Positions 15,171-23,231 of a stretch of 29,174 nt of DNA are shown in pieces. The first letter of the stretch is position 1. Every line of letters begins with the position of its first letter. Made by a program: the position numbers and the translations under genes. Where the stretch lies: the NCBI GenBank assembly GCA_046086305.1, contig JBJSXI010000038.1, positions 1 through 29,174 on the forward strand, written 5' to 3'. This stretch comes from UBA668 sp046086305. Lineage in GTDB: Bacteria; Actinomycetota; Acidimicrobiia; Acidimicrobiales; Ilumatobacteraceae. The notes under the pieces were generated by a model that searched no databases, was not told where the DNA came from, and worked only from the letters and a program-made list of their open reading frames with translations.

Positions 15171-16598
15171 ATGAAGTCGTTCAAGAACTTCGTCAACGGC
15201 GCATATGTCGATGCCGCCGACGGGCGCACGACTCCGGTCGTGAATCCCTCCACAGGCACGCAGTACGCGACCGCAGCACTCTCGGGTGCCGCCGATGTCG
15301 AGAAGGCGATGTCGGCGGCCGCGACCGCCTTCGAGGAGTGGCGCGACTCGACGCCGAGCGAGCGTTCACTCGCCCTGTTCCGCATCGCCGATGCGGTCGA
15401 GGCACGGGCGGACGAACTCATCGCACGCGAGGTCGAGAACTGTGGCAAGCCGGCCCACCTCGTGCGCAGTGAAGAGATCCCGCCGATGGTCGACCAGATC
15501 AGATTCTTCGCCACCGCTGCCCGTCACCTCGAGGGGAAGTCGGCTGGCGAATACATGCGCGGCATGACAAGCATGATCCGTCGCGAGCCGATCGGGGTGT
15601 GCGCTCAGGTCGCGCCCTGGAACTACCCGATGATGATGGCCGTCTGGAAGTTCGCCCCCGCCATCGCAGCAGGGAACACGGTCGTCTTGAAGCCGAGCGA
15701 CACGACTCCCGCAACCAGTGGACTGCTCGCCGAGATCGCCGCCGAGTTCCTGCCGCCAGGAGTGTTCAACGTGGTCTGCGGCGATCGCGATACCGGCCGG
15801 CAGATGGTCGTTCATCCGGTGCCCTCGATGGTCAGCGTGACCGGTTCCGTGCGCGCCGGCCAGGAGGTCGCCGCGGCGGCCGCCGACAGCCTCAAGCGCT
15901 GTCATCTCGAGCTCGGCGGCAAGGCGCCGGTCGTCGTGTTCGACGATGCCGACATCGCTGCGGCAGCCGAGGGGATTGCCGTGGCCGGCTACTTCAACGC
16001 CGGTCAGGACTGCACTGCAGCGACGCGGGTCATCGTGGCCCCAGGTGCCTACGACGACTTCGTGGCCGCTCTGGGCGAGCAGGCCCGTGCGACCCGTACT
16101 GGTGCGCCCGACGACGAGGACGTGCTGTTCGGCCCGGTGAACAATCCGTCGCAGCTCGCACGGGTGACCGGCATGGTCGACCGTCGTCCGGCACACGCCG
16201 AGGTGGTGGCAGGTGGTCGTGCCGTCGGCGGGAACGGGTTCTTCTACGAGCCGACCGTCATCGCCAATCTCCGCCAGGACGATGAGATGATCCAGCAGGA
16301 GATCTTCGGGCCGGTCATCACCGTCCAGCGGTTCACCGACGAGGACGAAGCCGTGCGCTGGGCCAACGGCGTCGAGTACGGCCTCGCCAGCAGCGTGTGG
16401 ACGAAGGACTTCGGCCGGGCGATGCGGATGGCCCGCCGGCTCGACTTCGGCTGTGTGTGGATCAACACCCACATCCCGCTCGTTGCCGAGATGCCTCATG
16501 GCGGTTACAAGAAGTCCGGATACGGCAAGGACCTCAGTGCTTACGCCCTCGACGACTACACCCGGATCAAGCACGTGATGGCCAACATCGGCAGTTGA
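15171..16598 (+). CDS. Aldehyde dehydrogenase, probably gamma-aminobutyraldehyde dehydrogenase
   Basis: This 475-residue NAD(P)-dependent aldehyde dehydrogenase has N151 in PWNYP, K174 in VVLKPSD, the general base E247 in LELGGK and the nucleophile C281 in NAGQDCTAATR. The segment FFATAARHLEGKSAGEY and the overall form match the gamma-aminobutyraldehyde/betaine-aldehyde group (PatD/Prr). It would oxidise 4-aminobutanal or 3-aminopropanal, products of putrescine or spermidine oxidation, to GABA or beta-alanine. The gene order supports this: a polyamine-type ABC transporter and a flavin amine oxidase follow on the same strand. Two in-frame ATGs exist (15165, 15171); the second is better spaced from the purine-rich CGGGACGG at 15154-15161. 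Betaine aldehyde remains an alternative substrate. Confidence 0.87.
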   Translation: MKSFKNFVNGAYVDAADGRTTPVVNPSTGTQYATAALSGAADVEKAMSAAATAFEEWRDSTPSERSLALFRIADAVEARADELIAREVENCGKPAHLVRSEEIPPMVDQIRFFATAARHLEGKSAGEYMRGMTSMIRREPIGVCAQVAPWNYPMMMAVWKFAPAIAAGNTVVLKPSDTTPATSGLLAEIAAEFLPPGVFNVVCGDRDTGRQMVVHPVPSMVSVTGSVRAGQEVAAAAADSLKRCHLELGGKAPVVVFDDADIAAAAEGIAVAGYFNAGQDCTAATRVIVAPGAYDDFVAALGEQARATRTGAPDDEDVLFGPVNNPSQLARVTGMVDRRPAHAEVVAGGRAVGGNGFFYEPTVIANLRQDDEMIQQEIFGPVITVQRFTDEDEAVRWANGVEYGLASSVWTKDFGRAMRMARRLDFGCVWINTHIPLVAEMPHGGYKKSGYGKDLSAYALDDYTRIKHVMANIGS

Positions 16599-16606
16599 CC
16601 CGCCGA

Positions 16607-16621
16607 CGGCGCGTGCCGCCG
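16607..16621 (+). terminator. Small hairpin after the aldehyde dehydrogenase gene
   Basis: CGGCG and CGCCG form a 5-bp stem around CGTGC, 9 bp after the stop. There is no T-tract. In the 104-bp gap before the transporter genes it may partly end transcription or stabilise the mRNA end. Weak call. Confidence 0.25.
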
Positions 16622-16702
16622 CGGATGTGCACGGTGGCCGGGAACCTGCCAGACTTGAGGTTCCCGCCGCCTGGGGGCGCCGAACTGATCTGGGGGAGTG
16701 TG

Positions 16703-17878
16703 GTGAGCGACGCGACGACCGGCATGCCCGGAACCGGGCAGTCGACGCGGCGCGGCGCCGTCGAACTGCGTGGGGTGACCAAGCGTTTCGGCACGATGGT
16801 TGCCGTCGATCACCTCGATCTCACGGTCGAGCCCGGAGAATTCCTGTCGCTCCTCGGCCCGTCCGGCTGCGGCAAGACCACCACCCTGCGGATGCTCGCC
16901 GGATTCGAGCAGCCCGACGAGGGCGAGATCCGCATCAGCGGCGAGGTCGTCCAGGGGATCCCGCCCTACCGCCGCGACGTGAACACCGTGTTCCAGAGTT
17001 ACGCGCTGTTCCCGCACATGGACGTTGCGGCGAATGTCGCGTACGGCCTGCGTCAGCGCAAGGTGCCGAAGTCGGAGATCGCCGGGCGAGTCACCGAGGC
17101 CCTCGCGATGGTGAAGATGAGTCATCTCGCGCAGCGGATGCCTCGTCAGTTGTCGGGTGGACAGCAGCAGCGTGTCGCACTCGCACGGGCGCTCGTCAAT
17201 CGGCCGAGCGTCCTGCTGCTCGACGAACCGCTCGGCGCACTCGATCGGAAGTTGCGCGAAGAGATGCAGATCGAGCTGAAGCTGCTCCAGAGCCAGCTCG
17301 GCATCACCTTCGTCTTCGTCACGCACGATCAGGAAGAAGCGATGAGCATGAGCGACCGGATCGCCATCATGCTCGACGGACACATCGAGCAGCTCGCCGA
17401 CCCCGAGACGGTCTATGAACGTCCGAAGTCGGCCTTCGTGGCTGCGTTCATCGGTCGGAACAACTTCTGGAGGGGCACGGCGACTGCCGACGGCGTCATC
17501 GCCGACGACGGAACGCCCTTCCGTGTGTCCCGGCCAGAAGAGCGACTCACCGTTGGCGCAGGTGCGCTCGCCGCAGTTCGCCCCGAGTGTTTCCGCCTCG
17601 CAGCGACCGAGCCCGCGACCGGTGTGAACACGCTCCGCGGCACCGTGGCAGGCGTCGCGCACTTCGGTGACGTCCTGCAGTACATCGTCGCCGCAAACGG
17701 CCGCGAGATCGTCGTGCTCGCGCCACGAGCCGACGGAAGTGCTCGGTTCGCCGCAGGCGAGGATGTCTGGTGCACGTGGTCGGCCGACGACGTCTACCAG
17801 TTCTCCGACCGTCAGGCGGAGATCGTCTCGAGCCAGGTTTCGTCGGCCACGGCCGATGCCGCCGACGAGGACGAGTGA
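16703..17878 (+). CDS. potA: Spermidine/putrescine-type ABC transporter ATPase (PotA-like)
   Basis: This 391-residue ATPase has Walker A GPSGCGKTT at 52-60, the Q-loop in NTVFQSYALFPHM, signature LSGGQQQR at 150-157, Walker B LLLDEP at 171-176 and the H-loop VTHDQEEA. A C-terminal TOBE-type regulatory domain spans about 300-380 (AVRPE, then GTVAGVAHFGDV). Length and order match PotA of the polyamine and other MOI-type importers. It drives import through the downstream permease from the binding lipoprotein. The start is GTG 16703, with GGGGGAG at 16692-16698; GTG 16700 is an alternative. The frame is open further upstream inside the aldehyde dehydrogenase gene, but that part is not conserved. 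Polyamine specificity is inferred from the gene neighbourhood. Confidence 0.9.
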   Translation: MSDATTGMPGTGQSTRRGAVELRGVTKRFGTMVAVDHLDLTVEPGEFLSLLGPSGCGKTTTLRMLAGFEQPDEGEIRISGEVVQGIPPYRRDVNTVFQSYALFPHMDVAANVAYGLRQRKVPKSEIAGRVTEALAMVKMSHLAQRMPRQLSGGQQQRVALARALVNRPSVLLLDEPLGALDRKLREEMQIELKLLQSQLGITFVFVTHDQEEAMSMSDRIAIMLDGHIEQLADPETVYERPKSAFVAAFIGRNNFWRGTATADGVIADDGTPFRVSRPEERLTVGAGALAAVRPECFRLAATEPATGVNTLRGTVAGVAHFGDVLQYIVAANGREIVVLAPRADGSARFAAGEDVWCTWSADDVYQFSDRQAEIVSSQVSSATADAADEDE

Positions 17879-17913
17879 AGGATTCCCTTTTCCACCAACA
17901 TGAAAGGAATGCT

Positions 17914-19065
17914 GTGACGACCACACCGCGACCCACCAAGATCCTCGCCGACAGAGCGACGGCGCAGCGGATCGCAGGGGCCATGAGCCGCCGCGAACTG
18001 TTCGCCGCAGCGGGGGGCACGGCTGCCGCGGCTGCCTTCCTCGCCGCATGCGGGGGAGGCGACGGGGGCTCCGACTCGGGCGACTCGTTCAAGTTGTTCA
18101 CCTGGGCCGAGTACGACGACCCGGACCTGCTGGCGAGTTTCGGCAACATCGAGATCACGATCTTCAACTCGAACGAGGAGGCGATCCAGAAGCTCGTCGC
18201 CGCAGGTGGCAACGCCGGATTCGACATGATCTGCCCGACCGGCGTCTACATCCCTCAGCTCGTGGGCGAGGGACTGCTCGCCGAACTCGACCTCACTCGG
18301 ATCCCGAACTTCTCGAATCTCGACGCGGCCTACACGAACCAGGCGTGGGACCCGGGCAACAAGCATTCGGTGTGCAAGAACTGGGGCTCGACCGGTTGGA
18401 TCTACGACACGACCCAGATCAGCCGTGAGATCACCACATGGAGCGACTTCATCGATGTGGCGATGAACGAGGCGAGCGGCAACGTGTCGATCCTCGACAC
18501 GGCACCCAATCTGTGCGGCATGTACTTCTGGGCCAACGGGATCGACTGGAACACCACCGATGCAGCCGAACTCGCCGCATGCGAGGAGTTCCTCGTCGGC
18601 GAGTTCGCCCAGCACATCAAGGCCTTCGACTCCTACCCGGGGATCAACCTCACCCAGGGCAACTATGCGCTCTCGATGGTGTGGAACGGCGATGCTTGTC
18701 AGGGACTCCTCGCCGTCGAAGAAGCGGGAGGCAACCCAGACGACTTCAAGTGGGTGCTCGGCTCGCCAGAGACCGAACTGTGGATGGACAACTGGTGCAT
18801 CCTCTCCGGTGCTGCGAACGAGGACGCCTGCTACAACTTCATGAACTTCATCCTCGACCCCGCCAACTCGGCGACCGATGTGCAGTTCCACGGCTACAAC
18901 ACCGGCATCTCGGCCGCACGCGAGTTGCTGCCAGCCGAGGCGAAGTACCTCGACATCGTCTACTTCACCGACGAGGAGACGGCTCGGATGCGGTCGGGCT
19001 CGCTCGACAACCAGGACGAGATCGTCGCCATCTACAACAACGTCAAGGCCGCCGCCGGGTCCTGA
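17914..19065 (+). CDS. potD: Polyamine-type substrate-binding lipoprotein (PotD-like)
   Basis: This 383-residue extracellular solute-binding protein opens with 20-odd polar residues, then a twin-arginine motif SRRELF (residues 25-30), a hydrophobic Ala-rich stretch, and a lipobox LAAC with lipidated Cys46. It is therefore probably exported folded by Tat and anchored as a lipoprotein. The mature part begins with FKLFTWAEYDDPDLLASF, typical of PotD/PotF, which bind spermidine or putrescine. The downstream DMICPTGVYIPQLVGEGLLAELD segment is also typical. The start is GTG 17914, with AAAGGA (17903-17908) at good spacing. It lies 35 bp after the ATPase and 7 bp before the permease. Which polyamine it prefers cannot be told by eye. 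Confidence 0.9.
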   Translation: MTTTPRPTKILADRATAQRIAGAMSRRELFAAAGGTAAAAAFLAACGGGDGGSDSGDSFKLFTWAEYDDPDLLASFGNIEITIFNSNEEAIQKLVAAGGNAGFDMICPTGVYIPQLVGEGLLAELDLTRIPNFSNLDAAYTNQAWDPGNKHSVCKNWGSTGWIYDTTQISREITTWSDFIDVAMNEASGNVSILDTAPNLCGMYFWANGIDWNTTDAAELAACEEFLVGEFAQHIKAFDSYPGINLTQGNYALSMVWNGDACQGLLAVEEAGGNPDDFKWVLGSPETELWMDNWCILSGAANEDACYNFMNFILDPANSATDVQFHGYNTGISAARELLPAEAKYLDIVYFTDEETARMRSGSLDNQDEIVAIYNNVKAAAGS

Positions 19066-19072
19066 CGGCGCG

Positions 19073-20935
19073 ATGAGCACTCCCACCACTCCCCGCCGGC
19101 GCTGGGGCGTGCCGCGCTTTGCCCTCGCCCTTCCGGCGTGGGGGTGGTGGGCCGTGTTCTTCATCGTCCCCGTGGTGCTCGTCGTGGCGGCGAGTTTCGG
19201 CGGCAAGGTACCCGGCTCGGCCGGGCGTGTGAGTTACGACCGGCTGTCGCTCGACAACTACCGCCAGGCCCTCGAGGGCGGATTTGGCGGAACCTTCGCC
19301 ACGGTGCTCGTGCAGGGTATGCGCACCACCCTTCTCGGGACGTTCCTCTGCGCAGTCGTGGCGTTCCCGATCGCCTACCTGCTGGCAACGCGGGTGCGGC
19401 GTGGCAAGGGGATCGTGCTCGCCCTCCTCGCAGTGCCCTTCTTCACGAACTTCCTCATCCGCACTCTTGCCTGGCGCATCGTGCTCGCACCGAAGGGTCT
19501 CATCTCGAACACGCTCGTCTCGTGGGGCGTGATCGCCGAACGTCTGGCGGTCCTCGACACCCGGCTCGGCGTGCAGATCGGTGTCGTCTACAACTACCTC
19601 CCGCTGATGGTGTTCCCACTGTTCGTGGCGCTTGATCGACTCGACCCGGTGCTCCGTGAGGCGAGCAAGGACCTGTTCGCCGGACGACTGCGCACCTTCG
19701 TGCAGGTGACGCTCCCGCTGTCCGCGCCCGGCATCATCGCGGGTGTCGTCCTCGTGTTCGTGCCGCTCGCCGGCGACTACATCACGGCGAACGTCCTCGG
19801 CGGCGCCGACGGCAACATGCCGGGCAACCTCGTGGCGACGCAGTTCCTCCAGTCGCAGAATCCTCCTCTCGGCGCAGCGATCGCCGTGATCCTCGTGGCG
19901 TCGATCCTCGCCGTGCTCGCCATCGGGTTCGTCGTGGCGCGGGTGCTGCGAGCGGCAGCCTCCTTCGACCGTCGCATCGGGGCGGTCCTTGGACTCGGTG
20001 TCGCTCTTGGTTCGGGTCTGTTCATGCTCCGGCCATCGCTCAGCTCGCTGGTCGCCGTGGTTCTCGCCATCGCCGTGCTCGTCGTCGGAGTGGGGATCGT
20101 CGCCGTGCTGCCCGAGCGCGGGACGACGAGCGCACTCTGGGCCGCCTCGGGCGCAGTGATCGCCTTCCTCTACCTCCCTCTTGTCTTCGTTGTTGCTCAT
20201 TCGTTCAACAACAACAAGGCATTGGAGGTGTGGTCGGGATTCTCCACCCGCTGGTATCGGGAGATGTGGGACAACTCGCTCCTCACAGGGTCGGTGCGCT
20301 CCTCGTTCGGTGCGGCGGCGGTTGCTGCGCTCATCGCCGTCGTTCTCGGCACCCTGGCCGGGATCGCCCTCGCCCGCCGACCGGGTCGGTGGACGGTGGG
20401 CTTCATGGCGGTAGTGCTCCTGGTGCTCACCACTCCTGAGATCGTCGATGCGACCGGCATGCAGTTGCAGTTCGTCGGCTTCGGAGGCGTGTTCCGCCAA
20501 GGGTTGGTGCCGCTGTGGATCGGCCAGTCGATCTTCTCGGCCGCCGTCGTCACGCTGATCGTCCGGGCGCGGATGCAGGGCATGGACGAGAGTCTCGAGC
20601 AGGCTGCGGCTGATCTGTTCGCCACGCCGTTCACCGCGTTCCGGCAGATCACGCTTCCGCTCATCGCTCCGGCGGTTCTCGCCGGTGGCCTGCTGGCGTT
20701 CACCTTCGCCCTCGACAACGTGATCATCTCGGACTTCGTGAAGGCGCCTGGCACGAACACCTTCCCCACGTACGTGCTCGGTCAGGTGAAGACGGTTCGC
20801 AAACCCGACATCGCGTCGATGGCCTCCGTGCTCCTCCTCGTCACGCTCCTCGCGATCGTGTCGGCGGCGCTCGTGTTGCGTCGCTCCGGTGACGACTCGA
20901 CAAAGGTCGTGTCGACGCTCACCGGCGGCAGCTGA
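19073..20935 (+). CDS. Fused PotB-PotC polyamine-type ABC permease
   Basis: This 620-residue membrane protein joins two permease modules that are separate genes in most Pot systems. The first half (about 25-280) has six likely helices and the ATPase-coupling EAA loop REASKDLFAGRLRTFVQVTLP. The second half (about 350-610) has six more, with the loop EQAAADLFATPFTAFRQITLP. Between them lie roughly two extra hydrophobic segments (about 300-360), giving some 14 helices by eye. An even helix number would keep both EAA loops cytoplasmic, as needed to meet the ATPase. The start is ATG 19073, 7 bp after the binding-protein gene; the amine oxidase follows after 7 bp. One fused chain would replace the PotB/PotC heterodimer. 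Confidence 0.9.
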   Translation: MSTPTTPRRRWGVPRFALALPAWGWWAVFFIVPVVLVVAASFGGKVPGSAGRVSYDRLSLDNYRQALEGGFGGTFATVLVQGMRTTLLGTFLCAVVAFPIAYLLATRVRRGKGIVLALLAVPFFTNFLIRTLAWRIVLAPKGLISNTLVSWGVIAERLAVLDTRLGVQIGVVYNYLPLMVFPLFVALDRLDPVLREASKDLFAGRLRTFVQVTLPLSAPGIIAGVVLVFVPLAGDYITANVLGGADGNMPGNLVATQFLQSQNPPLGAAIAVILVASILAVLAIGFVVARVLRAAASFDRRIGAVLGLGVALGSGLFMLRPSLSSLVAVVLAIAVLVVGVGIVAVLPERGTTSALWAASGAVIAFLYLPLVFVVAHSFNNNKALEVWSGFSTRWYREMWDNSLLTGSVRSSFGAAAVAALIAVVLGTLAGIALARRPGRWTVGFMAVVLLVLTTPEIVDATGMQLQFVGFGGVFRQGLVPLWIGQSIFSAAVVTLIVRARMQGMDESLEQAAADLFATPFTAFRQITLPLIAPAVLAGGLLAFTFALDNVIISDFVKAPGTNTFPTYVLGQVKTVRKPDIASMASVLLLVTLLAIVSAALVLRRSGDDSTKVVSTLTGGS

Positions 20936-20942
20936 CGACCAC

Positions 20943-22262
20943 ATGAGAGTCGTCGTCGTCGGCGCGGGCCTCGCCGGGCTGCGCGCTGCCGGGCAGCTCC
21001 GCAAGGCTGGGTGTGACGTCGTCGTACTCGAGTCGTCACACCGCATCGGTGGCCGCGTGCGAACCGTCCGTTCCCCTCTGCACGGCGGACAGCATGTCGA
21101 GACCGGAGCAGAGTGGGTCGACGACCACCATGAGCGAATGCATGCACTGCTCGACCGATTCGGACTGCGCGTCGAGGGGGCCGGCGAACAGTGGTCGCGG
21201 GTGCGTCGCCTCGTCGACATCGACGGACGATTGCTGGCGGGGGATGAGTTGATCAAGGTGTCGCCCTCCGTGCTCGATGAAGTCGCCGCGTACGAGGACT
21301 ACATCGACGCGGTAGCCGCTGACATCACCGATCCCAGCCGCCCGAACGACCACCCCGAGGCGTCGTCCGTCGACCGCCGGTCACTCGTCGACGTGGCCGC
21401 GGCGGTCGGTCTCGGTCGAATCGCAGCTCTGCTCACCCGTCGAGATGCGCAGGGCGAGTTCGCTGCCGAGCCAGCCGAGGTGTCGCTGCTGTTCATCGCT
21501 CAACAACGCGCCCACCAACGTCGTGCCGCAGCCGGCGCGCCGTTGCGGGCGCACCGTGTCGAAGGCGGGCTCTCACAGCTCACACAGGCGATGGCCGATG
21601 AACTCGGTCCGTGCATCCGTCGTGGCGACGAGGTGCATGCAGTCGAACAGAGTGATGCGTCTGTCGTGGTGCGTACCCGGGTCGGCAGCCTCGTCGCCGA
21701 CCATGTCGTGCTCGCCTGCGCGCTTCCCGCGGTACGGCGACTTCATCTGCGGCCACACCCGCCGCCTGCTCTCTGGGCGGCCATCTCCGGGCTCGGCTAC
21801 GGCACGGTCACCAAGACTGCGGTGCAGTGGCCCGAGAGATCTTGGGTGCCCGGATACCTCACCACTGATCGCCGTGTGCAGCGTGTCTACGAGCCGACGG
21901 CAGACGGGGCCGGCAGCCCGGCGATCCTCATGGCGTACTGCGGCGGAGAGGGCGGACACCGGTGGGCCCAACTCACCGAACAAGCGCGCCTCGACCTCGC
22001 GGCCGCCGAGATGCAGTCGATCCATGGATTCGGTGCTGCCCCCTTGGCGGGGGTGAGCCGGGCGTGGAGTATCCATCGCCGGTATGGCGGCTCCTACGCG
22101 GTGTACCGTCCGGGTGAGGTCGGCGCGTTCTGGGACGTGCTGCGCGCGCCGTGGGGTCGTGTGCATCTCGCGGGGGAACATGTCGCGACGTGCACCGGAT
22201 ACATGGAGGGTGCGCTCGAGAGTGGCGACACGGTCAGCCGGCGGATACTCGAGGCCCGGTAA
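20943..22262 (+). CDS. Flavin amine oxidase (monoamine/polyamine oxidase family)
   Basis: This 439-residue FAD enzyme has the N-terminal dinucleotide motif VVVVGAGLAGLRAAG (GAGLAG at 7-12), the family's ESSHRIGGRVRT at 30-41, and the C-terminal FAD-closing segment LAGEHVATCTGYMEGALESG near 409-428. It would oxidise an amine to an imine, which hydrolyses to an aldehyde with release of NH3 or a shorter amine, using O2. Between the polyamine transporter and downstream of an aminobutyraldehyde-type dehydrogenase, putrescine or spermidine is the likely substrate. There is no signal peptide, so it acts in the cytoplasm on imported amine. The start is ATG 20943, 7 bp after the permease stop, with a weak ribosome site that suggests coupling. 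Confidence 0.88.
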   Translation: MRVVVVGAGLAGLRAAGQLRKAGCDVVVLESSHRIGGRVRTVRSPLHGGQHVETGAEWVDDHHERMHALLDRFGLRVEGAGEQWSRVRRLVDIDGRLLAGDELIKVSPSVLDEVAAYEDYIDAVAADITDPSRPNDHPEASSVDRRSLVDVAAAVGLGRIAALLTRRDAQGEFAAEPAEVSLLFIAQQRAHQRRAAAGAPLRAHRVEGGLSQLTQAMADELGPCIRRGDEVHAVEQSDASVVVRTRVGSLVADHVVLACALPAVRRLHLRPHPPPALWAAISGLGYGTVTKTAVQWPERSWVPGYLTTDRRVQRVYEPTADGAGSPAILMAYCGGEGGHRWAQLTEQARLDLAAAEMQSIHGFGAAPLAGVSRAWSIHRRYGGSYAVYRPGEVGAFWDVLRAPWGRVHLAGEHVATCTGYMEGALESGDTVSRRILEAR

Positions 22263-22274
22263 CCTCAGGCGCCC

Positions 22275-23228
22275 ATGCGTTCCGCTGATCCCCGTCGAGA
22301 GGATGGTCGCCGCGACGCCCCTCCGCTCGTGGCGATCGGTCCGTCGGCGGCCCCATCGTGGATGTCTGATGCGGTGCGTGCAGCAGGTGCGCAGATCGTC
22401 GAACCAGAGGAAGCCGAGGCGCTGATCTGGGGGTCGCCGCGCAATGCAGCGTTGCTCCGTGACACGATCGACCGGGCGCCGCAGGTGACGTGGGTGCAGT
22501 TGCCGTTCGCAGGGATCGAACCGCTCGTCGATGTCCTCGACCACGACCGTGTGTGGACGTGCGGCAAGGGTGTGTACGCAGAACCGGTGGCCGAACTGGC
22601 CCTCGCATTGACCCTCGCGGGGATGCGCGGGGTTGGTCGGTACGCGCGGGCTGCACAGTGGGAGGCGCCGACCGGCCGGAATCTCATCGGCGCCGACGTC
22701 ACCGTCCTCGGCGGTGGTGGCATCACCGAGGCCTTCCTGCGGCTGCTCACTCCGTTCGACTGCCGCACCACCGTGGTGCGTCGACGTGTCGCCGAGATCG
22801 AGGGGGCCGACATCGTCGTTGGTTTCGACCGCTACGTCGAAGCCATCGCCGATGCCGATGTCGTGGTGCTCGCGCTGGCGCTGACTCCAGAGACCGAGGG
22901 ACTCCTGAGCCGGGAGGAGTTCACCCAGATGCGGCGTGACGCATGGGTCGTGAACGTTGCCCGTGGACGTCACATCATCACCGAGGATCTCGTGTGGGCA
23001 CTCGACGCCGAGGTGATCGGTGGGGCAGCGCTGGATGTGACCGACCCCGAGCCCCTCCCGGGGGAGCACCCGTTGTGGCGGCAGCCGAACTGCATCATCA
23101 CCCCCCACGTCGGGAACACACCGGAGATGGCCGTCGAGCTGCTGTCGGAACGCATCACGACGAATGTGCAGCGGTTCGCCGCTGGTGCACCGCTCGTGGG
23201 CATCGTCGACGTCGACCTGGGGTACTGA
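22275..23228 (+). CDS. D-2-hydroxyacid dehydrogenase family protein
   Basis: This 317-residue member of the D-isomer-specific 2-hydroxyacid dehydrogenase family has the catalytic R230 (NVARG), E259 (DPEPLP) and H278 (TPHVGN). The nucleotide-binding turn reads GGGGIT at 146-151, where the usual form is GxGxxG, so the last glycine is Thr; cofactor binding may be altered. Family members reduce 2-keto acids such as glyoxylate, hydroxypyruvate or phosphohydroxypyruvate (reverse) with NAD(P)H. It starts 12 bp after the amine oxidase, in the same run of genes, but no step of known polyamine catabolism calls for it. The start is ATG 22275. The substrate is unknown. Confidence 0.83.
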   Translation: MRSADPRREDGRRDAPPLVAIGPSAAPSWMSDAVRAAGAQIVEPEEAEALIWGSPRNAALLRDTIDRAPQVTWVQLPFAGIEPLVDVLDHDRVWTCGKGVYAEPVAELALALTLAGMRGVGRYARAAQWEAPTGRNLIGADVTVLGGGGITEAFLRLLTPFDCRTTVVRRRVAEIEGADIVVGFDRYVEAIADADVVVLALALTPETEGLLSREEFTQMRRDAWVVNVARGRHIITEDLVWALDAEVIGGAALDVTDPEPLPGEHPLWRQPNCIITPHVGNTPEMAVELLSERITTNVQRFAAGAPLVGIVDVDLGY

Positions 23229-23231
23229 GCG

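Noticed and set aside
3194..16609. 14-base repeat TGACCCGCCGACGG, at 3194-3207 and 16596-16609, both starting at a stop codon
   Set aside because: In a 29-kb GC-rich window several 14-base matches are expected by chance; no third copy or conserved flank was seen.
17900..17917. Five-codon leader MKGML just before the binding-protein gene
   Set aside because: It overlaps the ribosome site and start of the gene by chance-like wording; nothing suggests control by translation of this peptide.
19043..21256. 737-codon minus-strand open frame antisense to the permease and amine oxidase genes
   Set aside because: Composition is extreme (very His/Arg/Glu rich) and no domain is visible; it mirrors the hydrophobic permease codons.
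22260..22265. TAACCT as a -10 box for the 2-hydroxyacid dehydrogenase gene
   Set aside because: The spacing of 9 nt is longer than in the other leaderless cases, and the hexamer is the stop codon of the upstream gene. Operon expression is more likely.
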